A DNA stretch of 41,500 bases from Alloyangia pacifica (GCF_900116195.1 NZ_FOZW01000022.1:1-41500), one strand, 5' to 3'; counted from the first letter of the stretch, positions 1 to 8,297 are shown. A program made the numbers and translations. The notes: generated by a model not told the origin, from the sequence alone.

Positions 1-297
1 CCGACGATGAGGGGCAGAGAATATCTATGGCCCGGCCGCGTTCATGATCGTCTGCACATTTCGACGCGGCAGTATGCCCGATTGGTAAAGGGCTGGGTGA
101 GCTCCATCGGGCTAGAACAGTCTGCCTATGCCACGCATTCGATGAGAAGGACAAAGGTGGCCCAAATCTACCGCAAGACCGGCAACTTGCGCGCCGTCCA
201 GTTACTGCTCGGGCATTGCAAGATGGACAGTACAGTTCGCTACCTGGGTGTGGAGTTAGAAGATGCCCTGACAATTTCCGAGGCTGTGGACCTCTGA
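1..297 (+). CDS. Tyrosine recombinase/integrase, C-terminal part (cut by window edge)
   Basis: The frame is open from base 1, so the gene begins left of the window and only the catalytic end is seen. Counting from the ATG at base 7, the tyrosine-recombinase residues are in order: HxxR (H44, R47, in THSMRRTK), the LLGH histidine (H70) and the nucleophile tyrosine in TVRYLG (Y79). Such enzymes cut and rejoin DNA through a 3'-phosphotyrosine and integrate or excise mobile DNA. The visible part resembles the short integrases common in Rhizobiales and Rhodobacterales. Its neighbour on the right is an AT-rich gene of different composition, consistent with an integration hotspot. Whether the N-terminal half is intact cannot be seen here. 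Confidence 0.85.
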   Translation, partial: PTMRGREYLWPGRVHDRLHISTRQYARLVKGWVSSIGLEQSAYATHSMRRTKVAQIYRKTGNLRAVQLLLGHCKMDSTVRYLGVELEDALTISEAVDL

Positions 298-699
298 GAA
301 ACCGATCTCCGGACCCTGGCCATGGACAAGGCTAAGGCCCGGAGCCAGCCCCAAAGCTGCCGGTCGACTATGTTGCGCTGGACACCACTTCCAACACTGC
401 GCTGCCACACGCATCAAGTGCGATAAGTAGCCGATGGCATCCCGCAACATGCGCGATGCACCATTTGCAATAAAAGATAGGCTTCAGTGTCGCTGGCCAC
501 TGGAACGGCAGCGCTTCCCCAAGGTCTACAGATATATCTGCGTTCCGGGCCTTGTGCCGAAGATTTTCCGCGATATAGAGAAGTGGAGGATGTTAAGAAA
601 CACAGGAATCCCCAAGCCGCAGCTTATTAAATAAGTTAACCATGAAGGAGAATACGTGACCTGATATCCACCACAAACCTGTGACTAAAGTTTAAAAAA
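298..699. other. Gene-free stretch
   Basis: Between the recombinase stop and the 3' end of the Sel1-repeat gene I see no supported gene. A 66-codon plus-strand frame at 434-634 has no clear ribosome binding site and no recognisable motif. Composition changes within this stretch from GC-rich (left) to AT-rich (right, from about 560), which may mark a junction between two blocks of foreign DNA. Confidence 0.5.
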
Positions 700-2220
700 C
701 TAATTCCATTCGCAGCTCGGCGCAAATCCAAGCACACAAGACAATTTGTAGAATTCTCCTGCTATAGCGTAATTTCTTTCAATGTCTAGCCGCTCATCAA
801 AAAAGTTGCCGAGCAGAAAGCACTGAACAGCATCTCCATCGCGACATTTATTGTACAAACGCGAGGCCTTACTGCGAGTATTTTCTTCGTCGGAAGCATT
901 CCCTAAAATTATGTCCCCAATATAAGAAAACGGCATGCTCAACATATCCTCAGTGAAGGGAATTATCTCAATTGTATCTCTGGACCCCCTTTCGACTTGA
1001 TCCGATGAGAGGTTGGGGTCGTATATGGGGTCTAGTTGAGATAATAACAATTCCATCCCTCCCTTCAAAGACGGCCGAGGGCAGTAATATGTCACGCCGC
1101 GTTCGCATAATAATCTTGCGCGCGTGTATGCCTTAGTCCAATTCTCTTCTACCGACTTCAAGCCATTTTGATATACCTCAATAAGTAACTCGCAGCTATC
1201 GTTCACCCCCTTAGTGCATGCCCTTTCCAGAAAAGAAACAGCCAAGACCTCATCTGCGTTTAGCAATTCTACCCCCCTCTCAAAACAAGGGAGAGAATGA
1301 CCAAATGAGCATGATTTCAAGAGAAAATCGTCAGAGGCCGCCTCTGCCGACAGACGTGATAAGTGACCGCAAACCTGACTTGGAGTAAGGTAGCATAGCG
1401 CTCTGTCCAAGAAAGAAATCTTGTCTTTGCCAGGGGATGAAAAAAGCGCAAATAGAAGGCAGATCGCAAACACCCATATTGACAGGGAAAGCGATAGCAT
1501 GACAGCGGGTCTTTTCTTCACATCAAGGTAGTACGACAATCCGCCGGATGTAAAAGCTTTTAGCGTGAAGATGGACAGAACATGCATCCACGTCCAAATG
1601 CTAGTAACGAAAGTTGAGTAGAAGAAAATAGAATATATCGAAAATGCCCCTAGAAGTTCTCCAATGGAGCCACCGTCTGGGTTGACAACTAGGTAACTTC
1701 TAAAGACAAAAATGAAGGAAGTTATAATTCCCGCCGTTAGAAGCGCATCTAGCATGAGCGCCAGAACGTGATGACGAATTTTTTTTAAAAGACGCAGCTT
1801 CCCTATAATGTATCGAGTTTCGAGGAGCGAAATGTAGTCAGCCAAAACGTTTATCGCCAGACCTAGCGCTATTGCTTCTGTAAGAGATATTTCCTTCCTT
1901 GCGCGGTCCGAGATTATTCCCAGAAAGTTCATCATGTACCAAATCGCAAAAACAGAGATCAAAGAAGCGACGGATGACTTAAATATGCAGCTTAAACTTA
2001 GATGATTAGCCCCAAAGACTTTGTCAAATAATTTCGAAAATCTTATGGACCAGTCCTTCTCTGAAACTGCACCCATAAGCCATGCTGATAATTCACCCTT
2101 TCGTTCCTCTGAAAGTAAATTGAGCGCAAAGCTTGAGGTGGCGAAAAAAACTGCTGAAACCCCGAATGACCATGGAATTTCATTTGCGAAGAAATCAGAA
2201 ATTGATTGATATTGGCTCAA
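700..2220 (-). CDS. Multi-pass membrane protein with C-terminal cysteine-paired Sel1-like repeats
   Basis: A 506-residue product with about six hydrophobic segments (near residues 15-36, 78-104, 113-135, 150-178, 187-223 and 239-262) followed by a soluble C-terminal half. That half has six exact C-x7-C pairs: C276/284, C304/312, C335/343, C372/380, C459/467 and C495/503. They sit in helical repeats such as FLERACTKGVNDSCELL, the pattern of Hcp-type Sel1-like (TPR-related) repeats where each pair forms a disulfide. That suggests the repeat domain lies in the periplasm. The start is TTG; an AGGA at 2228-2231 (complement) lies 7 nt upstream and there is no earlier in-frame ATG. The gene is clearly more AT-rich than the rest of the window, a sign of recent transfer. 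Function unknown; a protein-binding or defence-type cargo role is possible but unproven. Confidence 0.75.
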   Translation of the reverse strand: MSQYQSISDFFANEIPWSFGVSAVFFATSSFALNLLSEERKGELSAWLMGAVSEKDWSIRFSKLFDKVFGANHLSLSCIFKSSVASLISVFAIWYMMNFLGIISDRARKEISLTEAIALGLAINVLADYISLLETRYIIGKLRLLKKIRHHVLALMLDALLTAGIITSFIFVFRSYLVVNPDGGSIGELLGAFSIYSIFFYSTFVTSIWTWMHVLSIFTLKAFTSGGLSYYLDVKKRPAVMLSLSLSIWVFAICLLFALFSSPGKDKISFLDRALCYLTPSQVCGHLSRLSAEAASDDFLLKSCSFGHSLPCFERGVELLNADEVLAVSFLERACTKGVNDSCELLIEVYQNGLKSVEENWTKAYTRARLLCERGVTYYCPRPSLKGGMELLLSQLDPIYDPNLSSDQVERGSRDTIEIIPFTEDMLSMPFSYIGDIILGNASDEENTRSKASRLYNKCRDGDAVQCFLLGNFFDERLDIERNYAIAGEFYKLSCVLGFAPSCEWN

Positions 2221-2889
2221 ATTTACATCCTGAAAGCTATGTCACCTTTGCACAATCTTCCTGAAAAATGAAATTTATCATCTTCAATTCTTTTAATCCA
2301 GTGGAATCTATGTGCACGTATTGGGGAAGAGAACCTAGCAACCGTATTCACTTTGGTCGGTAGCTCATTGGGGCGCAGTCTGAGGCGAGCTGCTCGGCTT
2401 CATGCGCTGTCCTGTCTGACCAAGGCAGCAGCGCAACCGGCAGCCAACTGCCCCGTGCGGCCTGACCAAGCTGGGTAGCTAAAGGTCCGCTCCCTGCGCA
2501 GAGCTGCCGTACGGCCAGAGCGCAGCAGCGCACTCAAAGGGCTTGCAGTCGCCGCTAGCCGCGGACCCCATGAGGGTCGGGTGCCGGCGGGAACCGAATA
2601 TCATCTTGGTTGCGTGGTGTCCTGCTCCTTTGAAATCTCTGGACCTTCTGCTCCCGTACCGAGACGCTACGCTCATCGCGATGGTGTTCATCCTCCGCAC
2701 CGCTGCGCGAGCTGAGGTGTTGAGGACATTACTCACTAATCAGCTCGCACTCCGACGATAAATCGTCTGCGTTCGAGCTGTCGTTCGCCGGGGGCTACAG
2801 CCCCGGACCCCGGCGACGCTGACGCGCCGCGCGGGAGACGCTCCGCCCTCCCGCACCCGCCAGGGGCCTTCAGCCGGACCGAGGGTCAT

Positions 2890-2960
2890 CGTTCCGCACT
2901 CCCCCTCTGGACACCCCCTGCTCGCAGGGGCGTCGTTCGCCACTCCCCCTGCACCCCCTG
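2890..2960. repeat. Imperfect direct repeat
   Basis: Two pyrimidine-rich copies start CGTTC and share ACTCCCCCT and CACCCCCTG blocks: 2890-2920 and 2934-2960. The second copy is shorter by a few bases between the blocks. No function is evident. Confidence 0.4.
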
Positions 2961-3144
2961 GCAGCTTCCCGCTGGGCCAAAGAGGCGCGCCGCCCTCTCT
3001 GGACTCTCCCGGGCACGGACCACTCGCCGTCCGTCCCTGCGCCTCTTCCGGCGACTCCGACGGCTCGAGACAGCGTTCTGCACGCCCCGAACCCCTCCTG
3101 CGTGTCATGCGCGCGAAGATTAGCCGATCGGGGAAAGCGGGCCC

Positions 3145-3208
3145 GAGGCTGACCTTGTTCCGGGCTGCGCGGTCTTTGTGACGCGCAGCCCGGAACAAGA
3201 TCAGCCTC
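3145..3208. repeat. Long inverted repeat (26-bp arms, one mismatch)
   Basis: Arms 3145-3170 and 3183-3208 are complementary at 25 of 26 positions around a 12-nt loop. The core is CTTGTTCCGGGCTGCGC on the left arm. As RNA it would be a very stable hairpin ending 53 nt before the PemK-like gene start; as DNA it could be a protein-binding palindrome or a recombination or replication site. No T-tract follows on the plus strand, so it is not a typical terminator. Confidence 0.8.
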
Positions 3209-3261
3209 TCAAAAGGGACAAGGTGCTGCGGGTCTTACCTTAACCATTCAGGAGACAATCC

Positions 3262-3837
3262 ATGTTTCACCCGTACAGGGCCTTCGATGGCATCCCCATA
3301 TGGCAAGCCGAGCTCCATCGCGGCGACGTCGTGCTCTTCCGCTTTCCACTGGCCGAGACCCCAAGTGATGGGGACGAGGAAACCACGCCGAAGCTGCGCC
3401 CCTGCCTCGTTCTGGATGTGCATGAACGTCTCGGCCGTCGCACCGCAACAATCGCCTATGGCACCTCTGCTCAAACGCGCGCGAACCAAGGCTACAACAT
3501 CATCGCTGCAAGCAAGTCGGGCATGGAAACGGCAGGGCTCGACCGGCCGACACGGTTCGTCGGCATTCGGCGGATCACGGTCGGGCTCGATCACAGCGGC
3601 TTCGAGCCTGCAGAAGGCGCGGCATCGCCGATCATCGGGTTCCTGGATGCTGATCTCAGCGAGCGCATGAACGCCGTCCGCGGCCGCATCCAGGCCGAAG
3701 CTGACATCGCCCGAGAGATGCGACGGGAGCGCCGGGAGGAACAGCGTCGATGGCAACAGGAAGAGCGCGATTTCCTCGAGCGGAACCGCGCCCTTCATGC
3801 CGCCAGCAAAAAAACGAAAGGACATGCTCATGACTGA
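3262..3837 (+). CDS. PemK/MazF-like domain protein
   Basis: A 191-residue product. The N-terminal part has the PemK/MazF fold signature: RGDVVLFRFP (20-29), RPCLVL (46-51) and AYGTS (65-69), the strands that carry the catalytic arginine and serine/threonine in MazF-type endoribonucleases. The last 50 or so residues are highly charged (many R and E) and probably form a coiled coil, which makes the protein longer than classical MazF (about 110 residues). The ATG start has an AGGAGA at 3249-3254. It overlaps the next gene by 8 nt, so the two are probably translated together. No classical antitoxin lies upstream, so a toxin role is inferred from the fold only; it may be a divergent mobile-element protein. 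Confidence 0.65.
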   Translation: MFHPYRAFDGIPIWQAELHRGDVVLFRFPLAETPSDGDEETTPKLRPCLVLDVHERLGRRTATIAYGTSAQTRANQGYNIIAASKSGMETAGLDRPTRFVGIRRITVGLDHSGFEPAEGAASPIIGFLDADLSERMNAVRGRIQAEADIAREMRRERREEQRRWQQEERDFLERNRALHAASKKTKGHAHD

Positions 3838-4270
3838 CCTGCTGCCGATCACCTACGACAACATTGAGGCTCTGGCCGCTTCGGCCTTCGCAAAGTCCCG
3901 CGATGTCGCAACCGCCATCCGGGAGGACGTACTTCACAATCTCAATCCTCTCGAACGGACTGGCCCAGACCGGCTTCTCCACCGCATCGAACGCCGGCGC
4001 ATTTTCGACGCGGAGACCCTCACAGAAATCGATGTGCTGACCGATCGCGTTGCGCGCCTGGTGCAGGAGGGGACGACCACAGTCGAGTGTGTCGATGCCG
4101 ATGAGTGCAACGTCACACCAGCGTACTGGACGGCGCAGCGCCGCACGCGGGAGGCCGATGAACTCGGTCGCGCGCTGATGTTCCTGTACGACCTGCAGGA
4201 GACGCTTCTCGCCGTGCATGACCTGATGCACGCCGAGCGCGCAATCGAAGCGATGCGCATGGCGTCATAA
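3830..4270 (+). CDS. Hypothetical protein coupled to the PemK-like gene
   Basis: I do not recognise a family. The ATG at 3830 is chosen because an AAAGGA at 3817-3822 lies 7 nt upstream; earlier ATGs at 3797 and 3824 lack that spacing. The product is 146 residues, largely helical and acidic, starting MTDLLPITYDNIEALAASAF, without membrane segments or signal peptide. It overlaps the end of the PemK-like gene, so it is in the position of a partner protein, although toxin-antitoxin operons usually place the antitoxin first. An antitoxin function is therefore only a possibility. Confidence 0.6.
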   Translation: MTDLLPITYDNIEALAASAFAKSRDVATAIREDVLHNLNPLERTGPDRLLHRIERRRIFDAETLTEIDVLTDRVARLVQEGTTTVECVDADECNVTPAYWTAQRRTREADELGRALMFLYDLQETLLAVHDLMHAERAIEAMRMAS

Positions 4271-4278
4271 TTCGGAAC

Positions 4279-4356
4279 ACGCGGGCCAGGAACACCCGCG
4301 TCAGGACGCGCCGGCGACTCCTGCTGCTGCCCGACCGGCGCGTCCGCTTTTCTTCT
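4279..4356 (+). terminator. Paired hairpins with Rho-independent terminator
   Basis: A first stem pairs ACGCGGG (4279-4285) with CCCGCGT (4295-4301). A second, stronger stem pairs GGACGCGCCGG (4304-4314) with CCGGCGCGTCC (4335-4345), followed by GCTTTTCTT. It lies directly after the PemK-like/hypothetical pair and separates it from the recombinase unit. Confidence 0.7.
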
Positions 4357-4494
4357 CGAAATTACAGTTGAGTAAGCTGTCCTCTCGGAAACCTGCCCCG
4401 AAAAGCCGGGCCAGCGTTTCCGTGCGGACCGCAATCATCCCCCTTTCTCCCTGAGCGCTGTTGCTCATCCCGCAACCTCGGAAGGAGACCCCTC

Positions 4495-4668
4495 TTGTCC
4501 ACCAATACCAGCCGCCTCGCCGCGGCCAACGACAACCCCGGCGGCACGACCAACGTGCAGATCGCGTTGAAGGCGCTCGCAGTGCTCTTGGCCCGGGCAG
4601 AACTCCGCGCCCATTCCAGCGCCGCCGCCAACACGGACCCCGCGCCGCGCAAGGAGGCACAGCCGTGA
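4495..4668 (+). CDS. Small 57-residue protein translationally coupled to the serine recombinase
   Basis: The frame starts at TTG (4495) with a GGAAGGAGA (4480-4488) about 6 nt upstream and ends at TGA 4666-4668, overlapping the recombinase GTG by the GTGA quartet. The product is 57 residues, begins MSTNTSRLAAANDNPGG, has an alanine/leucine-rich helix in the middle (IALKALAVLLARAELRAH) and a polar tail. The strong ribosome binding site, the exact stop/start overlap and the recombinase's own AGGAGG lying inside its 3' end argue that it is real. It might be a small accessory factor of the recombinase; no family is recognised. Confidence 0.6.
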   Translation: MSTNTSRLAAANDNPGGTTNVQIALKALAVLLARAELRAHSSAAANTDPAPRKEAQP

Positions 4669-6272
4669 TCCGTTCCACCACAGGCGTTCGGCGCGCCGCC
4701 ATCTATGCGCGCTACAGCACCGACAAGCAGGAAGACACCTCGATCGAGGATCAGCTCCGGATGGCGCGTGACCACTGCGAAGGCGAAGGCTACGAGGTGG
4801 TTGAGGTCTACACTGACCACGCGATGACCGGGCGGAAGAAAAACCGCCCGGGCTTCCTGAAGCTTCTGGCGGATACGGAAACCGGGGTCTTCGACACCAT
4901 CGTGATCGAGGCTGTGGATCGGCTCAGCCGTAACCTCACACACACGCTCGAAGCCTGGGACCTGTTCAAGTTCCAGGGTATCCAGCTCTATTCCGTCACC
5001 GAAGGGCCGCAAAGCTTCGTGACGGTCCTGCTCCAGGGCTACGGCGCGCAGATGTTCTCCGAGATGATCGGCGTACACACCAAGCGCGGCATGCAGGGCG
5101 CGCTGGCCCGCAACCGGACGCATTCCTCTGCCTATGGCTACGACATCGTGGAAGATGCGGCACCGGGCGAGCCGAACCGTCGCATCAACCCGGACGAGGC
5201 CGTGGTATTACGCCGAATTTTCGAGGACACCGCCGAGGGGCTGTCCGCCGTGACCATCGCCCGGACGCTGAACGCCGAGGGCGTGCCCGCGCCGAAGGGT
5301 GGCACTTGGGATGCGTCGACCATCCGCGGCCACGCTGCGCGGGGCAACGGAATCCTGCACAACACGCTCTATCTCGGGCGCGCAGTGACCTGTGCCACGA
5401 CGCGGCATTACCATCCGAAGACTGGTGTGAAGCGCACCGAGGTGACCCCGCTCGACAAGCGCGAACAGGAGATCCCCGGTCTGCGCATCATTTCCGACGA
5501 GCTTTGGGAACGGAGCCGAACGCAGATCACTCGCGCCGCGCAGCGCGTGTCCGGCAAGCCCGGCGGCGCGAACCCCGAGGCCGCGCGCCGCAATAGATAC
5601 TTGCTGTCGGGGCTGATGGTCTGCGGCTGCTGTGGTGCCAACTACGTCAAGGACAGCGCCACCAGCTTCCGCTGCAACGAGGCGCGCAAGCATGCCTGCG
5701 AGAACCGGGTCAGCATCTCGCAGAAGCGCATCGAGAGGCGCGTCTTCGGACGCATCCGCGACGCCTTCCGTTCGCCGGAGATGCTCGAGGCCTTCTCGGA
5801 AGCACTCGAAGCGGAGCGCCGCAAAATCGAGGATTCGGACCCGCGCCGGGAGATTGGCAGGTTGCAGCAGCGGCTCGGCAAGGCGGAAAGCGCCCGGAAG
5901 GCAATCCTCAACGCCATCGAGGGCGGAGCTCCCTTCGCGCCCTACAGGGCACGCTCCGAGGAAGTAGAAGCGGAGATCGCCGACCTCGAGCAGGCGCTGC
6001 GGAGACTCCGCGCGAAGGCAGAGACCGCGGCCGCGGCGATGCCGGAGCCGGCCGCTCTCTTTGAGGGCGCGATCGAACGGATGGAGCTGCTGCTCGGGGA
6101 CCCTGATCTCGTCGGCCAGGCAAACCAGTTTCTGCACCAGATCATCCAGCGCATCGTTCTGGTACCCGATGCACAGGCCGAACATGGCCTCTCGGTCAAG
6201 CTGGAAACCGATTTCGCCGCGCTCCTCGCGCCGGAACTCGACGGTATCCCGCCCGCACATCTCGTGTGCTGA
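4665..6272 (+). CDS. Large serine recombinase (site-specific integrase type)
   Basis: A 535-residue product from the GTG at 4665, which has AGGAGG at 4652-4657 seven nt upstream; the frame continues open upstream but without a better start. Domains in order: resolvase catalytic domain with nucleophile S18 in YARYSTDKQ and the IEAVDRLSR helix; the recombinase DNA-binding domain (around 150-300); a zinc ribbon starting C320-G-C-C with further cysteines near 337 and 347; then a charged coiled coil (near 370-460) typical of large serine integrases. It would cut both DNA strands through a 5'-phosphoserine and drive integration or excision. It is the last gene before conserved chromosomal genes, the usual place for an integrase next to an att site, although no att duplication can be shown in this window. 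Confidence 0.9.
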   Translation: MIRSTTGVRRAAIYARYSTDKQEDTSIEDQLRMARDHCEGEGYEVVEVYTDHAMTGRKKNRPGFLKLLADTETGVFDTIVIEAVDRLSRNLTHTLEAWDLFKFQGIQLYSVTEGPQSFVTVLLQGYGAQMFSEMIGVHTKRGMQGALARNRTHSSAYGYDIVEDAAPGEPNRRINPDEAVVLRRIFEDTAEGLSAVTIARTLNAEGVPAPKGGTWDASTIRGHAARGNGILHNTLYLGRAVTCATTRHYHPKTGVKRTEVTPLDKREQEIPGLRIISDELWERSRTQITRAAQRVSGKPGGANPEAARRNRYLLSGLMVCGCCGANYVKDSATSFRCNEARKHACENRVSISQKRIERRVFGRIRDAFRSPEMLEAFSEALEAERRKIEDSDPRREIGRLQQRLGKAESARKAILNAIEGGAPFAPYRARSEEVEAEIADLEQALRRLRAKAETAAAAMPEPAALFEGAIERMELLLGDPDLVGQANQFLHQIIQRIVLVPDAQAEHGLSVKLETDFAALLAPELDGIPPAHLVC

Positions 6273-6448
6273 GACCCTTGCAGCACTGGCTCAGGGGGAT
6301 AAGTATGCACTTCCCGACTGGCCGCTGGAGAAGACTGCAAATAACGGCAAAGCAGGGGGCGCTGCCCCCTCTTGGCCGTTGGCCAATTCACCCTCGGCGT
6401 AGTTTCAAAGAGAAGAAGCCGCGGGAGGGCGCAACCTGTGCGCGCCGA

Positions 6449-7378
6449 TCAGGGCAGCAGGTGCAGCCAGGCCCAGGTCGTGACGATGCACATGCCGGTG
6501 GCCAGCAGCACCGAGGAGGCGGCGACGCGCTTGGCGCGGCCGTAGAGATTGGCGAAGACATAGGCATTGACGCCCGGTGCCACCGAGGCGGTGACCACCG
6601 CCGAGCGGAAGGCGTCGGTGGGCAGGGCGAAGGCGGTGCCGAGCGTGTAGGTGATCAGCGGGTGCAGCCCGAGCGAGAGCGCGCAGACGAAAAGAATGGT
6701 GCGCAGATCGCCCTCGGGGCGGTAGCGGAAGAGGATGCCGCCGAGCGCGAAGAGCGCCGCGGGCAGGGCAGTGCGGGTGATCAGCCCCAGGGCGTCGACC
6801 ACCGGGCTGGGCAGCTCGACGTTCAGCAGGTTGAACACGATGCCGATGGAAATGCCGATGACCATCGGCGTGCGGAACAGCGAGCGGGTGATGGTCAGCG
6901 GCAGGCGGCGCAGCTCGGTGCCGCGGGCGCGGGCGATCTCCATGGCGGTGATGCCGATGGCGTAGCAGAGCGGCGAGTGCATCGCGATGATCGCGTAGTT
7001 GCCGTTCAGCGCGTCCTCGCCATAGGCCTGCTCGGTGATCGGCAGGCCGATCAGCAGCGAGTTGGAGAAAAGCCCGCAGAAGCCGATGACGACGCTGTCC
7101 TCCCAGTCACGTTTGAAGAGAAAGCGGGCGCCGAGCAGGGCAACGAAGAAGCAGGTGATCGCCCCGGCGTAGAAGGAGAACAGCAGGTCGAACCGGAAGT
7201 ACTCGCCGAGGTCGAGCTGCCACATGGCGCGGAACAGCAGGCAGGGCACGGCGATGGTCTGGGTGAAGCCCATGAGCCCGTCGATCGCATTGTCGGTCAG
7301 CAGCTTGCGCCAGCTGGCAAGGTAGCCCGCGCCGATGACGATGAAGACCGGGAGGATGACGTCGAGGAGGGCTTGCAT
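6449..7378 (-). CDS. AEC-family (auxin efflux carrier) permease
   Basis: A 309-residue inner-membrane protein with two sets of about five hydrophobic segments. It opens with LLDVILPVFIVIGAGYLASW and includes the NSLLIGLPI loop and a late SVAPGVNAYVFANLYG segment, typical of the AEC (auxin efflux/malonate) transporter family. Members export or take up small organic acids; the substrate cannot be predicted here. It runs convergent to the serine recombinase and is separated from the next minus-strand gene by a 118-nt spacer. Confidence 0.88.
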   Translation of the reverse strand: MQALLDVILPVFIVIGAGYLASWRKLLTDNAIDGLMGFTQTIAVPCLLFRAMWQLDLGEYFRFDLLFSFYAGAITCFFVALLGARFLFKRDWEDSVVIGFCGLFSNSLLIGLPITEQAYGEDALNGNYAIIAMHSPLCYAIGITAMEIARARGTELRRLPLTITRSLFRTPMVIGISIGIVFNLLNVELPSPVVDALGLITRTALPAALFALGGILFRYRPEGDLRTILFVCALSLGLHPLITYTLGTAFALPTDAFRSAVVTASVAPGVNAYVFANLYGRAKRVAASSVLLATGMCIVTTWAWLHLLP

Positions 7379-7496
7379 GGAGGTGGGCTTTCACAGGGCG
7401 CTCCGGGGGCGCGCGGCCTCCGGCGGGCATACTTGCAGAACGATGAAGGGTCTTTGGTGCCGGGCTTCGGCGGAACGGGCTGCGCGGCGCTTCTCC

Positions 7497-8297
7497 TCAG
7501 AGCGCATATCGCAGGACCATCCCGTCGTAGGCCGGGTGGATGTGCTCGGCGGTTTCCGCCGCCAGGGTCTCGTAGTCGAGGTCGATGTGCATGTTGGTCA
7601 GCACCGCCTGGCGCGGCTGCGCGCGGGCGATCCATTCCAGCGCCAGGTCGAGATGCGCATGGGTGGGATGCGGCGTCCGGCGCAGCGCGTCGACGATGAA
7701 GCAGTCGAGCTCCTGCAGGTGTGGCCAGGCCTCTTCGGGGATGCGCACCACGTCGGGCATGTAGACGAGGCCGCCGATGCGGAAGCCGAGCGCGTCGATG
7801 CTGCCGTGATCGACCTTGATGGGGCTCAGCTCGATCGCGCCGCCAGCGCCGTCGATGCTGAACGGGCCGGCGATGGAATGCAGGTCGAAGATCGGCGGGT
7901 AGGGGCTGCCCTCGGGTTGCACGAAGGCATAGCCGAAGCGCGAGATCAGGTCGTTCTGGGTGTCGCCGTCGGCCCAGACCGGCAGGCGCGAGCCGCGGTT
8001 GAAGACGATCTGGCGCAGGTCGTCGAGACCGTTGGTGTGGTCTGCATGGCCGTGGGTCCAGACCGCCGCGTCGAGATGGCCGATGCCCGCGTCTAGCAGC
8101 TGCGCGCGCATGTCGGGCGAAGTGTCGATCAGCACGCGGGTGGTGCCCTCCGGACCCTCGCGCTCGACCAGCATCGAACAGCGGCGGCGGGTGTTCTTCG
8201 GGTTCGCGGGGTCGCAGTCGCCCCATTTTCCGCCGAGCCGCGGCACGCCGCCGGAGGAGCCGCAGCCGAGGATGGTGAAACGCAGCTCGCCGCTCAT
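7497..8297 (-). CDS. MBL-fold metal-dependent hydrolase, PhnP-like
   Basis: A 266-residue cytoplasmic metallo-beta-lactamase-fold enzyme. GCGSSGGVPR (11-20) is the N-terminal hallmark of the PhnP/phosphoribosyl-cyclic-phosphodiesterase-like group, and THGHADH (81-87) supplies the metal ligands; a later HAHLDL segment contributes another histidine. Its ATG overlaps the TatD stop by 4 nt, so the two are co-translated. PhnP proper cleaves 5-phosphoribosyl-1,2-cyclic phosphate, but no phosphonate (phn) genes lie nearby. The tatD pairing is instead a housekeeping arrangement common in alphaproteobacteria, so the true substrate is uncertain. Confidence 0.85.
   Translation of the reverse strand: MSGELRFTILGCGSSGGVPRLGGKWGDCDPANPKNTRRRCSMLVEREGPEGTTRVLIDTSPDMRAQLLDAGIGHLDAAVWTHGHADHTNGLDDLRQIVFNRGSRLPVWADGDTQNDLISRFGYAFVQPEGSPYPPIFDLHSIAGPFSIDGAGGAIELSPIKVDHGSIDALGFRIGGLVYMPDVVRIPEEAWPHLQELDCFIVDALRRTPHPTHAHLDLALEWIARAQPRQAVLTNMHIDLDYETLAAETAEHIHPAYDGMVLRYAL

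Larger units (their letters stand above)
2221..3261. other. About 1 kb without a convincing gene, with repeats and hairpins
   Basis: Composition changes from AT-rich (to about 2330) to very GC-rich. Short frames exist on both strands (for example 2543-2761 plus, 2479-2736 minus and 2740-3198 minus), but they lack ribosome binding sites and family motifs and look like by-products of GC-rich DNA. The stretch contains a partial direct repeat at 2890-2920 and 2934-2960 and ends in a long inverted repeat at 3145-3208 just before the PemK-like gene. It may be the leader or control region of the downstream mobile-element genes. Confidence 0.45.

Noticed and set aside
434..634. 66-codon plus-strand frame after the tyrosine recombinase
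   Set aside because: No ribosome binding site or recognisable domain, and it crosses a change in base composition.
2479..2761. Overlapping short frames on both strands (85 and 72 codons)
   Set aside because: No ribosome binding site, no motif, and mutually exclusive; left as unassigned intergenic DNA.
2740..3198. 152-codon minus-strand frame
   Set aside because: R/G/P/E-rich translation of a GC-rich non-coding stretch and covers the inverted repeat; no start signal.
3262..4270. A classical type II toxin-antitoxin operon
   Set aside because: Only the PemK-like fold supports it; the gene order is reversed and the partner has no recognisable antitoxin DNA-binding domain, so I kept a neutral call.
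6266..7699. 477-codon plus-strand frame antisense to the AEC permease
   Set aside because: Low-complexity E/G/Q/A-rich translation typical of the complement of a membrane-protein gene.
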